Positions 24,490 through 32,209 of a stretch of 40,569 bases of DNA are shown here, in pieces (position 1 is the first letter of the stretch; each line of letters opens with the position of its first letter). The notes below the pieces were generated by a model. That model had not been told where the DNA came from. It worked only from the letters and a program-made list of their open reading frames with translations, and did no database searches. Source of the DNA: Dongia deserti. GTDB lineage: Bacteria > Pseudomonadota > Alphaproteobacteria > Dongiales > Dongiaceae. A program made the position numbers and the translations under genes. The stretch spans positions 1-40,569 of the forward strand of contig NZ_QORW01000033.1 in assembly GCF_003574735.1 (NCBI RefSeq), read 5' to 3'.

Positions 24490-25725
24490 TCAGGGCCCTT
24501 TTTGGTTCGACGACTCCTCCGGCGGCTTGACGTGTCGAAACTGGATCAGCAGCAGCAAGTCGTAGGCGATCTTAAGGCTGCCGCAAATCACCAGCGGCCA
24601 GGCACGAAACGAGGCAGCGAACAGAGCGCCGGCCAACATCGGGCCAACGGCTGCAGCCAGGCTGCGCGGCACTGACGTGAAGCTCGCGGCCGCGGCGCGC
24701 TCCGCCTCGGTGACGACTGCCATCACGTAGGAGGAACGCGTCGGAACATCCATCTGCGACAGTGCGGCGCGGATCAGCAGCAGGGCCAATGCGCTGTACA
24801 GCGTGGGCGCGATCGCCGCCAGCATCAGGGCGATGCTCGATGGGATGTGCGTGAACACCATCGTGTTGATGAGTCCAATGCGCTGCGACAGCCACGCAGC
24901 CACAGGGAACGAGAAGGCGGAGAGCACGCCTGACCAGAAGAAGAAAGTGCCCGCTGCGGCAAGCGAGAGGTCAAAACGCTCGAACAGCCACAGTGCCAAC
25001 AGCGATTGCACCACGAACCCGCCAGCGAACGCATCGAGGCTAAACAACGCTGCAAGCTTGTAGACGGTCGTCTTGGATGGCCCCAGCGCACTTGCCGTAG
25101 GCTGCTCCTTGGACGGCGTCTGTTCTGGAATGCGACGGTAGATGAGGCCTCCGAACAACCCGAGACAAGCGTATAGGGCAAACATCATCTTGAGCGCGGT
25201 GAGCTGAGTGAGGCCGATAGGCTCAACAAAATCCGGAATCGCCGCCGCAAGTGACCCGCCGGCCCCGGCCAGCGCGCCAACCAGGCTATACCGAGCAAAC
25301 ATCTTTGTGCGGTCTTGGCTGGCAGCCTCGCGTGCCAACACGGCATGCTCCAACGGCACGAATACACTGACGCTGCCTGCCGATGGATTGGCCGTGCCGG
25401 CGAATGCCACAACCAGCAGAATTGCGTAATCGTCGACGACCGCGAACGCCACGCCTGTTGCGATCATCAAGCTGGCGGCCGCGAGCAGGAGCCGGCGGTG
25501 GTCGTGTCTGGCGCCGAGAAGGCCGATGCCGAGAGTCAGCAATGCGGACCCAAGCAGCGCCGCGGTCGCGACGATCCCCACCTGAAGCGGCCCTAGTCCA
25601 AGCGCAAGCAGATAGACCGGGAGCAGCACGGCGACGAAGCCGTCGCCAAAGTCGCGCAAGGCCCGCGCCCAAAGAAGGTGGGCGATCGTCGGCGAGATTC
25701 TGCTGCGCAATTTGAGCGCGTCCAT
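24490..25725 (-). CDS. MFS transporter
   Basis: The 411-residue protein has about 12 hydrophobic spans, in two halves joined by a hydrophilic loop near residues 195-218 (RRIPEQTPSKEQPTASAL). RALRDFGDGFVAVLLPVYLL starts the first span, and the loop between spans 2 and 3 carries GARHDHRR in place of the classic MFS motif GxxxDRxGRR. It resembles drug or sugar efflux carriers of the major facilitator superfamily. It lies downstream of a LysR gene on the same strand with a 157-base gap that contains a promoter-like pair. The substrate is unknown. Confidence 0.88.
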   Translation of the reverse strand: MDALKLRSRISPTIAHLLWARALRDFGDGFVAVLLPVYLLALGLGPLQVGIVATAALLGSALLTLGIGLLGARHDHRRLLLAAASLMIATGVAFAVVDDYAILLVVAFAGTANPSAGSVSVFVPLEHAVLAREAASQDRTKMFARYSLVGALAGAGGSLAAAIPDFVEPIGLTQLTALKMMFALYACLGLFGGLIYRRIPEQTPSKEQPTASALGPSKTTVYKLAALFSLDAFAGGFVVQSLLALWLFERFDLSLAAAGTFFFWSGVLSAFSFPVAAWLSQRIGLINTMVFTHIPSSIALMLAAIAPTLYSALALLLIRAALSQMDVPTRSSYVMAVVTEAERAAAASFTSVPRSLAAAVGPMLAGALFAASFRAWPLVICGSLKIAYDLLLLIQFRHVKPPEESSNQKGP

Positions 25726-25821
25726 ACCACCCCGCTGACCTCATGAGCCGCGGTTGGTAGCAGAGCTTGGACGCTGGAGCGTCTTGGGAAACGGGGAGTC
25801 TGCTCGTGTCCCCGCGTCGAT

Positions 25822-25851
25822 AGATTAGCGGTATTCGGCTTGACGCTGCAA
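25822..25851 (-). promoter_or_regulatory. Promoter-like pair for the MFS gene
   Basis: Read on the minus strand, TTGCAG (25851-25846) and TAATCT (25827-25822) are 18 bases apart, about 100 bases before the MFS start. The match is moderate. Confidence 0.35.
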
Positions 25852-25882
25852 CCTCTTGGCCGTCCGTCCGCAGCCTCCATCC

Positions 25883-26812
25883 TCAAAGCTCCGAGACCAG
25901 CCGGACCACGATCTCACGAAGCCATGCGTGCGCCGGATCATGGTCGTAGGACGCGTGCCAGAGCAATGAAACTGCAATATCCTGCAATTCCACCGGCGGC
26001 ACGCTGAGGCTAAGCCCGTATTCGGCGGCGAAGAAGCGTGCGAGCCTTGCGTGCATCGTGACCACGACCGGCGCACGCGCGACCAAGGGCGGCACTGCAA
26101 GAAAACGCGGCGTGGTGAGCACGACCGTGCGCCGCAACCCCAATTTCGCCAGCGCGTCGTCTACCACCCCGCGCTCGCCTTGGCGCAGGCTGGTGAGCAC
26201 ATGGGGCAGCCGCACGTAATCGTCGAGCGAGATCGGGGCCGTGATACCCGTACGTTCGGCGTTGAACATGCACAGGTACGCTTGACTGAACAGCAGACGA
26301 CGCTTGTGGTGCGCCTGCCCCTCCGCGAAGTCGCCGTAGCCGACGGCGATGTCCAGACGGTCGCTGTCGAGATCGTCGAGAAGCTTCGACGAATCGATGT
26401 TGTGCAGCCGCAGACGGATCCCGGGCGCAATCTCGCACAGGTAGGCAAGGAGCGAGGGGATGATCAGGGTTTCCATGCTGTCGGGCAGCCCCACCCTGAA
26501 GGTGCGCTCCGCCGTGCGTGGGTCGAAGGCTTCGTCTCGGGAGACGAGCACCTGGATCTGGGCCAGCGCTGTCCTGACCGGCTCGACCAAGGCCAGCGCG
26601 CGCGGGGTGAGGCGCAAGCCCTCCGCACTCCGCGTCAGGAGCTCGTCGCCGAACAGGTCTCGCAGGCGCGCGAGGTTGTGGCTCATCGCCGACTGACCAA
26701 GGCCGACGCGGGCCGCGGCACGCGTGACGCTGCGCTCCGTAAGCAAGGCATCGAGGTGGACGAGTAGGTTTAGGTCGATGCGGCCTAAATTGACGTCATC
26801 GATGCCCATCAT
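25883..26812 (-). CDS. LysR family regulator (NodD/LeuO-like type)
   Basis: The 309-residue product starts MMGIDDVNLGRIDLNLLVHL; the DLNLL helix plus RSVTRAAARVGLGQSAMSHN is the NodD/LeuO-type winged helix. The effector domain spans about 95-300. Two ATGs lie side by side at its start, with no strong ribosome site, and a perfect 10+10 base inverted repeat covers that start (26808-26837). The gene diverges from the secreted protein at 26911 and precedes the MFS carrier. It may repress its own synthesis and control the divergent gene. Confidence 0.93.
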   Translation of the reverse strand: MMGIDDVNLGRIDLNLLVHLDALLTERSVTRAAARVGLGQSAMSHNLARLRDLFGDELLTRSAEGLRLTPRALALVEPVRTALAQIQVLVSRDEAFDPRTAERTFRVGLPDSMETLIIPSLLAYLCEIAPGIRLRLHNIDSSKLLDDLDSDRLDIAVGYGDFAEGQAHHKRRLLFSQAYLCMFNAERTGITAPISLDDYVRLPHVLTSLRQGERGVVDDALAKLGLRRTVVLTTPRFLAVPPLVARAPVVVTMHARLARFFAAEYGLSLSVPPVELQDIAVSLLWHASYDHDPAHAWLREIVVRLVSEL

Positions 26813-26837
26813 CGATCCAATCTGTTTGATCGATGAT
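26808..26837. promoter_or_regulatory. Perfect inverted repeat over the LysR start codon
   Basis: ATCATCGATC (26808-26817) and GATCGATGAT (26828-26837) are exact inverses across ten bases, with centres 20 bases apart, in the 98-base divergent gap. It covers the LysR start, so binding there could block its translation or transcription and regulate the divergent gene. Confidence 0.55.
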
Positions 26838-26910
26838 CATAGCCCGACCATCTCCCTTGGCAAGCAGCCGCGGGCATCGGGCCCGTCGCTCAAGCCATAG
26901 GAGAATCATC

Positions 26911-27237
26911 ATGTCCATCCGTACCGCCATTCTTGCTGCCACGCTCACCTTCACTCCTCTCGGCGCGGCCCATGCCGACGGCCTGCAGCCGATGCAGGCC
27001 CAGAGCATCGATCTCGGCGAGGTGTCCGGCGTCGTTTACTACACCGTCGAGCGCGACGGTTTTCACGTCGTGACCACCCTTGTTGACGGCGAGGCCGGGA
27101 TACCGGTGCGCGCCGTCTCTGTCCTCGCCCCGGGCCAGAGCGTAGTGCTCTCCACCGGTGTCACCGCCGGCGCGGTGGAGATCAGCCGGCAGGCCGACGC
27201 CTTGCTCGTCCGCGAGGTGGCAGTCGCGACGAACTGA
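26911..27237 (+). CDS. Small exported hypothetical protein
   Basis: ATG 26911 follows AGGAGAATCATC and gives 108 residues. The first 23 residues are a signal peptide (MSIRTAILAATLTFTPLGAA, cleavage after HAD-type AHA). The mature part alternates beta-prone stretches (GVVYYTVERDGFHVVTTLVD, then SVVLSTGVTAGAVEIS), suggesting a small beta sandwich in the periplasm. I recognise no family. It is divergent from a LysR gene, so it is probably LysR-controlled. The intact N-terminal signal and clean ribosome site argue that it is a real gene. A terminator lies 35 bases downstream. Confidence 0.78.
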   Translation: MSIRTAILAATLTFTPLGAAHADGLQPMQAQSIDLGEVSGVVYYTVERDGFHVVTTLVDGEAGIPVRAVSVLAPGQSVVLSTGVTAGAVEISRQADALLVREVAVATN

Positions 27238-27269
27238 AAAAGTAGGTACGTGCAATCAGTAGCCAGCCA

Positions 27270-27300
27270 ACACGGGCGCCCTCCGGCGCCCGTTTTCGTT
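27270..27300 (+). terminator. Rho-independent terminator after the exported protein
   Basis: CGGGCGCC (27273-27280) pairs with GGCGCCCG (27285-27292) across CTCC, then TTTTCGTT. The remaining sequence to 27483 shows no gene. Confidence 0.85.
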
Positions 27301-27483
27301 CTGCTGTCGAGTGGCAACAGGAGACGCTCATGATCATCGAAACCTGTAGCCTGCGGCTCTCGCCCGCGAAGCCCAAAGAACATCGATAGCCGACTGGAGG
27401 CGCAGCAACGGCGCAAAACGCTCTCCTGGAACCAATTTGCGCTGGCGTTGTTTATCGCGCGCACCACGCAAGGGCCTGCACGC

Positions 27484-28692
27484 ATGGGGCCGCCACTTTC
27501 TTCCCAAGCCGTCGTTCCCCGAGTCAAAGTGGGGTGCTACAGCGATCCGTTTGTCGCAGTGCTCGCGGAAGGAAGCGGATCTCCAGCAAGGGCCGCGAAG
27601 CGAAAGCCCGCAGTCGTTCCGCGGCGCCATCGGCTTTCCTCCGACGACGCGCAACATCTGCCGACTCTCATAGCGGGGATGATAGGATGTCTGCTCTTGG
27701 CGGGCAGCGGCACGGGCTGGTGGTACGCAATGGTTGCTGCCGTGCCGCGCGATCCGGCAGATGCCCACGTTGTTGCTGCGATGTCGCAGGACATAGGACC
27801 TGCCGCTCCAGCGTTCCGGGCGACACCTGCAATGCCGGTTCTGAGCGCCATTGGGCAGGTGGCGACTGGTTTCCTGCCGTATGACTGGTCAATCGATCCG
27901 GTACCGTCTCAACCTACCGCAATCGGGATCAAAGCGGCCGCGCTTCCCGCCCAGCCTTCGGTGGTCACGGCGGCGCCAGCAGCTTCCGATTTGGTGATCG
28001 CAGCGATTGCACCCGCCCCGACTCCTTCGATAGCCGCACCGCCAGCACCGCCAATTGAAGAGAGTGGCGGCGTGTGGCCGGACGTAGGAACGAGCATGCC
28101 GGCCGGCACGCGAGACAGAAGTGATCAGGGCGGGCTCAGTCCCTCCTTCGGTGATCCATACCCCGACAAGCCGGAGAGCGCGTCCCCGAGCGTTACGACT
28201 GCTTCGGACACAAGTAGGGGCTCGGATCGCTCGCAGCCGTCGAGCAACGGTGCGCCGGCCAAGAACCAGCAAGACAGCACTGGGAAAGCGGCTCCTTCGG
28301 GCTCGACCGGCGAGCAGGACACCAGAGACAGCGCGAGCCCTGGCCAGGGCAGCAACGACGGCGAGGACTCTGCCGATCACGAAAAGAATGGTGAGGGCGA
28401 CAGCAACGCCGACAACGACAGAGAGGGCGGCAGCGAGGGCGAAAGCGACGACAACGACAGGGAGGGCGGCGACGAGGGCGAAAGCAACGACGACAACGAC
28501 AGAGGAGGTGGCGACGAAAGTAAGAGCGACGACAACGACAGAGGGGGTAACGACGAAGGCAAAAGCGGCGACGACAACGACAGGAAGGCCGATAGGGGCA
28601 AGAGCGACGCCGACAAGGACAAAGAGGGCCGCGGTAAGGGCAAGGACGGAAAGGACCGTGGCGGCCGAGGAAACGGCAAAGGCTCTCGCTGA
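27484..28692 (+). CDS. Membrane-anchored protein with Asp-rich repeats
   Basis: I do not recognise a family. ATG 27484 (upstream TTG 27448 is less likely) gives 402 residues. A basic N-terminal region of about 58 residues is followed by one hydrophobic span (LIAGMIGCLLLAGSGTGWWY), so the rest lies outside the cytoplasm. Residues about 85-210 are Pro/Ala-rich and flexible. Residues about 300-402 are Asp, Gly, Glu, Ser, Asn and Lys rich: five copies of a unit beginning DNDR and about 13-14 residues long, then a basic Lys/Gly tail. The unit could bind calcium or another cation but lacks the exact RTX spacing. Single-span and low-complexity features suggest an envelope role. Confidence 0.6.
   Translation: MGPPLSSQAVVPRVKVGCYSDPFVAVLAEGSGSPARAAKRKPAVVPRRHRLSSDDAQHLPTLIAGMIGCLLLAGSGTGWWYAMVAAVPRDPADAHVVAAMSQDIGPAAPAFRATPAMPVLSAIGQVATGFLPYDWSIDPVPSQPTAIGIKAAALPAQPSVVTAAPAASDLVIAAIAPAPTPSIAAPPAPPIEESGGVWPDVGTSMPAGTRDRSDQGGLSPSFGDPYPDKPESASPSVTTASDTSRGSDRSQPSSNGAPAKNQQDSTGKAAPSGSTGEQDTRDSASPGQGSNDGEDSADHEKNGEGDSNADNDREGGSEGESDDNDREGGDEGESNDDNDRGGGDESKSDDNDRGGNDEGKSGDDNDRKADRGKSDADKDKEGRGKGKDGKDRGGRGNGKGSR
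28411..28608 (+). repeat. Tandem DNDR-unit repeat inside the Asp-rich gene
   Basis: GACAACGAC recurs in frame at 28411, 28450, 28492, 28531 and 28573, that is at 39, 42, 39 and 42 bases, each coding DND then R. The alternating spacing fits unequal growth of a double unit. It is coding, not a CRISPR array. Confidence 0.8.
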
Positions 28693-28718
28693 TTGTCTCT
28701 CGAGGGAAGACGGCAGCT

Positions 28719-28882
28719 TCACTCCGCCGCGTGCGTCTGCCCCAGCGCCATGTCGGTGGCGTAGTTCTCTTTCATGAAGTCGATGAAGCTGTCGCGGAAC
28801 TGGCGCGTGTGGTCGCGCGCGAGCCGGTCGGCGCGTTCGACATCGCCGGCCTTGATCGCCGCCAGCATGTCGCAACGCGCGC
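28719..28882 (-). pseudogene. C-terminal remnant of a GntR/FCD regulator
   Basis: Read on the minus strand, the frame ending at stop 28719 gives CDMLAAIKAGDVERADRLAR, then DHTRQFRDSFIDFMKENYA, which is the last helix pair of an FCD ligand domain (compare the intact GntR at 911). About 55 codons remain and no start or DNA-binding domain exists. It meets the truncated proline racemase head to head near 28880. Confidence 0.75.
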
Positions 28883-29329
28883 GCCCTCGTGGACGTCGGC
28901 CTCGCGCTCAAGCAGATCATTGCGGAGCAAGCCTCTGTCCGGCACCCGGAACTGCCTTCACTCACTGAACTCGCCTACGTGATGTTCCGCAGTACCGAGC
29001 CGGACGGCGCCATCCGCACCTGTACGGCACTGGAGGCCGGCCGGGTCGACCGCTCTCCCTGCGGCACCGGTAGCTCCGCCAACCTCGCTGTTCTGCACGC
29101 CCGCGGCGTTGTGACGGTCGGCGATACCAGACGGTCGCGTTCCATCATCGGCGGCGAGTTCACCATCGAGGCGACCGGCGAAACGACCATTGCCGGCCGC
29201 CCGGCCATCCTGCCGCGCATTACCGGCTCCGCGTGGGTCTACGGCCGCGAGTATCTTCGCATGGATCAAGGCGATCCGTTTCCCATCGGTTTCGCCCTCT
29301 CCGACACCTGGGGACCGGACATCACCTGA
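28880..29329 (+). pseudogene. N-terminally truncated proline racemase/hydroxyproline epimerase
   Basis: The frame gives about 150 residues from RALVDVGLALKQ to the native-looking end. It contains DRSPCGTGSSANLAVLHARG, the second catalytic Cys motif of the proline racemase/4-hydroxyproline epimerase/3-hydroxyproline dehydratase family, and ITGSAWVYGREYL near the C-terminus. The intact family has about 330 residues with the first catalytic Cys in the missing half, so this remnant cannot be active. GTG 28889 is open but has no ribosome site. Its 5' end joins the GntR remnant on the other strand, so one deletion removed the starts of two divergent genes. Confidence 0.85.
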
Positions 29330-29337
29330 CAGCACGA

Positions 29338-29371
29338 CCACCGCGCGGTGATGCTGGCAGCCGCGCGGTGG
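29338..29371. terminator. Hairpin between the racemase remnant and the SDR gene
   Basis: CCACCGCGCGG (29338-29348) and CCGCGCGGTGG (29361-29371) are perfect inverses with a 12-base loop. No T run follows closely. Confidence 0.55.
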
Positions 29372-29390
29372 CCGCTGTCACGCGGCTTCT

Positions 29391-30155
29391 TTACGTCCGC
29401 GTGACGGAGAACCCGCCATCGACCAGATGCGCCGTGCCGGTCACGAACGCCGAATCATCCGACGCGAGATACAGCACCGAGCGCGCGAGCTCTTCCGGCG
29501 TTCCGGCGCGCTTCAGGGCGTGCAGGTTGGTGAGCCACGCCTGCTTGTCCTCGGTGTCGTTGAATTCGCGGTACATCGGCGTGTCGATGGCACCCGGCAG
29601 CACCACGTTCACGCGCACGCCCTGCGGCCCATATTCCGATGCCAGCACCTGCGTCAGGCCGACCAGCGCGGCCTTGGTCGCTGCGTACGCCGCCGTGCCG
29701 GGAAAGCCGACGGTGTTGCCGGCGATGCTGGCAGTGAAGATGATCGAGCCGCTGCCCTGTTTCAGCATCGCCGGAATCTGGTGCTTGGCGCCGAGAAACG
29801 CGCTGGTGAGGTTGACCGCGAGCGCCTCGTTCCAGGCCGCAAGGTCGACCTTGGTGGTCGGCCCGATCGGACCGAGCGTGCCGGCATTGTTGAACGCCGC
29901 ATCGAGCCGGCCGTAGCTCTTGAGCGCGGCCGCCACCAGGTCCTTCGCGTAGGCTTCCGACTGCACGTCGCCGGCAAGCGCCAGCGCCTCGCCGCCCTCC
30001 GCCTTGATCTCGCGCACCAGCTGGCTGAGCTCCGCCTCTCGGCGCGCGCCCACCACCACCTTCGCCCCTGCCTCGGCAAATAACTTCGCGGCGGCGCGGC
30101 CGATCCCGGAGCTGGCACCTGTGACGATCGCGACCTTTCCGCTCAATCTCGACAT
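29391..30155 (-). CDS. Short-chain dehydrogenase/reductase
   Basis: I place the start at ATG 30155, after GGAGAATGTC, giving 254 residues. The classical SDR motifs are present: VTGASSGIG (cofactor), NNAG, and a Ser/Tyr/Lys catalytic set in TASIAGNTVGFPGTAAYAATK. The Asp after the second strand is replaced by an Arg-containing loop (VVVGARREAELS), so NADPH is favoured. The C-terminus TGTAHLVDGGFSV is typical of FabG-like enzymes. The substrate is unknown. It diverges from a TetR gene 104 bases away, which carries a palindrome that may be the TetR operator. Confidence 0.94.
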   Translation of the reverse strand: MSRLSGKVAIVTGASSGIGRAAAKLFAEAGAKVVVGARREAELSQLVREIKAEGGEALALAGDVQSEAYAKDLVAAALKSYGRLDAAFNNAGTLGPIGPTTKVDLAAWNEALAVNLTSAFLGAKHQIPAMLKQGSGSIIFTASIAGNTVGFPGTAAYAATKAALVGLTQVLASEYGPQGVRVNVVLPGAIDTPMYREFNDTEDKQAWLTNLHALKRAGTPEELARSVLYLASDDSAFVTGTAHLVDGGFSVTRT

Positions 30156-30166
30156 GACATTCTCCA

Positions 30167-30247
30167 TTTCTGTAATGATCGACACAGAAACAGCTAGGGA
30201 GCTTGCCAAAACGAGTCAAGCGAATTATGTATTACCCGACACAGAAA
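30167..30247. promoter_or_regulatory. Candidate TetR operator between SDR and TetR genes
   Basis: TTTCTGT (30167-30173) and ACAGAAA (30184-30190) are perfect inverses over ten bases. CGACACAGAAA occurs both at 30180-30190 and at 30237-30247, so two half-sites flank the divergent promoters. Confidence 0.5.
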
Positions 30248-30259
30248 TAAGGAGAACGC

Positions 30260-30910
30260 ATGGTCGGCCGCGGCCGCCCGCGCAGCTTTGATCGCGATGC
30301 CGCCCTCAGCGCGGCCATGAACACCTTCTGGCAGTTCGGCTACGAGGGCGCGTCGATGTCTGCGCTCACGGAAGCCATGGGCATCAACTCGCCCTCTCTC
30401 TATGCCTGCTTCGGCTCGAAGGAAGGCTTGTTCCGTGAAGCGGTGGATCTCTATCTGGCAACCGAGGACAAGAAGACGCGCAGCAAGCTCTCCGAGGCGC
30501 CGACCGCGCGCGATGCCGTGCAAGCCATGCTCCAGCGCACCATCGGCAATCTCACGGATTCAGGTTGCCGCGGCTGCCTCCTGGTGCTGGGCGATACCAA
30601 TGCATCACCGGAGAATGCCGGCGTTCACCAGTACCTCGCGCAGCGTCGCAAGGAGATCCAGGCCGCGCTCGAGGAGCGCCTGCGCCGCGGCATCGCCGAG
30701 GGCGATCTGCCGTCCGATGCCGACGTCAGGTCGATCGCCGCCTTCTACATCACGGTCATGCAGGGCCTGTCCTTGCGCGCCCGTGACGGGGCCTCGCGCG
30801 AGGCGATGACGAAGGTCGCCGACGCGGCGATGATGGCGTGGGATGCCCTCATCGCAACGCCCGCGCAGCGCAAAGCGAGGACCGCCGCCAGATCGCGTGT
30901 CCGAAAGTGA
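30260..30910 (+). CDS. TetR/AcrR family regulator
   Basis: The 216-residue protein has the TetR helix-turn-helix at residues 10-60 (FGYEGASMSALTEAMGINSP, then SLYACFGSKEGLF). The ligand domain has GCRGCLLV, with two Cys in a possible redox or ligand pocket, as in YcdC/AcrR-like sensors. The C-terminus is basic. It starts AAGGAG-side at ATG 30260 and diverges from the SDR gene, which it probably represses. The inducer is unknown; an aldehyde or quinone substrate of the SDR is a fair guess. The tail TARSRVRK-type residues are not unusual. Confidence 0.94.
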   Translation: MVGRGRPRSFDRDAALSAAMNTFWQFGYEGASMSALTEAMGINSPSLYACFGSKEGLFREAVDLYLATEDKKTRSKLSEAPTARDAVQAMLQRTIGNLTDSGCRGCLLVLGDTNASPENAGVHQYLAQRRKEIQAALEERLRRGIAEGDLPSDADVRSIAAFYITVMQGLSLRARDGASREAMTKVADAAMMAWDALIATPAQRKARTAARSRVRK

Positions 30911-31077
30911 GAGGCTGCGGGTTCGTCCTATGCCCGCCACGGCGTGGGAAGCAAGTCGGTAGAAGAGGAACATAGGGCGCAGATATCGGATCAAAGTCCG
31001 CGCACCTGCAGCTCACAAAGTCGTGCGATCGCGCCGGGGCGTGATCCGCTTCACAGCGCGCGGCGTTCCGGTATTCT

Positions 31078-31104
31078 ATGCTCCGGTCATCGCCGGTGGA
31101 GCAT
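31078..31104. promoter_or_regulatory. Inverted repeat upstream of the 39-residue gene
   Basis: ATGCTCC (31078-31084) and GGAGCAT (31098-31104) are exact inverses across 13 bases. It may be an operator or RNA hairpin in the leader. The rest of 30911-31155 shows nothing else. Confidence 0.3.
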
Positions 31105-31155
31105 TTGGGCTCGGGCGACCTCTTTTCGAACATAGTCTTTTTGGGAGGACGGGCA

Positions 31156-31275
31156 ATGCTGCCGTTCGACTCCTACCGCGAGGTGCTCGCGGAGCACGCG
31201 CGCGGCCACCATTTCGTGATGAGCGCATGGATCGTCGTGGCGGTGATCGCAGTCTTGTTGGTGGTGTTTGCTTAG
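31156..31275 (+). CDS. 39-residue single-span membrane protein
   Basis: GGGAGG (31143-31148) stands seven bases before ATG 31156. The peptide is MLPFDSYREVLAEHARGHHF and then a hydrophobic helix of about 18 residues (residues 21-39) ending at the stop. The soluble part is amphipathic with two adjacent His. It lies alone between the TetR and GNAT genes. An ATGCTCC/GGAGCAT inverted repeat (31078-31104) precedes it. I recognise no family; the shape fits small membrane regulators of larger complexes. A longer open frame from 31078 lacks a ribosome site. Confidence 0.55.
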   Translation: MLPFDSYREVLAEHARGHHFVMSAWIVVAVIAVLLVVFA

Positions 31276-31304
31276 ATCCTCAAGGCGCGCTGCGCCGGCC
31301 TGCC

Positions 31305-32189
31305 TCAATAGAGGATCGACGGCAGGTAGGCACCCTGCGGCTCCTGATAGGGACCCATCGTCATCAGCGTCATTGGCTGGACGATGCGCAGGCCGCGCGC
31401 GAGGCACCAGCGTACCAGGCCGCTATTGCGGGTCGGCACCATGAAGCCGGGCCCCGGGAACGAGGGTGCCGCTCCGATCAGCGCTTGCAGATCCTCGACC
31501 GTCTCGGCCACCGCGTGGCCGAAGAAGCCGATCCCGGTGGTATAGCCGGTCACCCGGCCTTGACGCTCGACCACCATCGCCGTGCCCTGCGCGGTTGCCG
31601 CGCTGAGTTCGCCGGAGCGGGCGTGCCCATGCACGCGCCGGCACAGCGCATCGGCCGCTTCGATATCCGCCGCGCGCGCCGTGCGCACGGCGTAGCCCTC
31701 CATCCGCAGCCCAAGCGCTGGCCCCTGCATGATGGACAGGGGCTCGCGCGCCTCGAAGCCGAGCTTGGTGTACAGCGACATGGATCGATTGTGATAGGCG
31801 GCCTGCAGCAGGCGCACGGAGGGAATGCCGCGCTCGCGCGCCCGTTCGATCACCGCTTCCATCAGCCTGCGGCCGAGGCCGTTGTTCTGCGCTGCCGGAT
31901 CGATGGTGATCGGACCGACGCCGGCGACCACGCCATCCTCCCACAGGAAGTTGCTGCCGACGACGCGGCCCGCCGCCTCGGCCACCACGCCGTAAATGTC
32001 CTCGCGCGAGACCAGGTGCTCCATGAGCCCCATGGCGGTTTCCGGATCGGGAAAGTCGGGCGCAAAATTATGCCGCTCGGCGATGGTCTTGAACGCCTCG
32101 TAGCAGATGACGCCGGCCGCCGCAGTGTCCGCTGCAGTCGCGGCGCGCAAGGTCGGCATTGGTGACGGGGCTCCTGAATCGGGACTCAT
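31305..32189 (-). CDS. Tandem-GNAT N-acetyltransferase
   Basis: ATG 32189 after GCGGAGAG gives 294 residues. The first half is a GNAT fold with the acetyl-CoA loop QNNGLGRRLMEAV, then YHNRSMSLYTKLGFE. The second half (about 165-294) is a divergent second GNAT-like domain ending with NSGLVRWCLARGLRIVQPMT, lacking the clear loop. Double GNAT proteins usually acetylate small amines with one active and one structural domain. No regulator is adjacent. It is followed by the minus-strand secreted gene's promoter region upstream. Confidence 0.88.
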   Translation of the reverse strand: MSPDSGAPSPMPTLRAATAADTAAAGVICYEAFKTIAERHNFAPDFPDPETAMGLMEHLVSREDIYGVVAEAAGRVVGSNFLWEDGVVAGVGPITIDPAAQNNGLGRRLMEAVIERARERGIPSVRLLQAAYHNRSMSLYTKLGFEAREPLSIMQGPALGLRMEGYAVRTARAADIEAADALCRRVHGHARSGELSAATAQGTAMVVERQGRVTGYTTGIGFFGHAVAETVEDLQALIGAAPSFPGPGFMVPTRNSGLVRWCLARGLRIVQPMTLMTMGPYQEPQGAYLPSILY

Positions 32190-32209
32190 GTCGTAGACTC
32201 TCCGCTTTC

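Noticed and set aside
27334-27768. 144-residue minus-strand frame across the Asp-rich gene start
   Set aside because: No ribosome site or domain; Arg-rich shadow composition.
28411-28608. Regular repeats that might suggest a CRISPR array
   Set aside because: The units are in frame with the Asp-rich gene and encode DNDR repeats; there are no unique spacers or cas genes.
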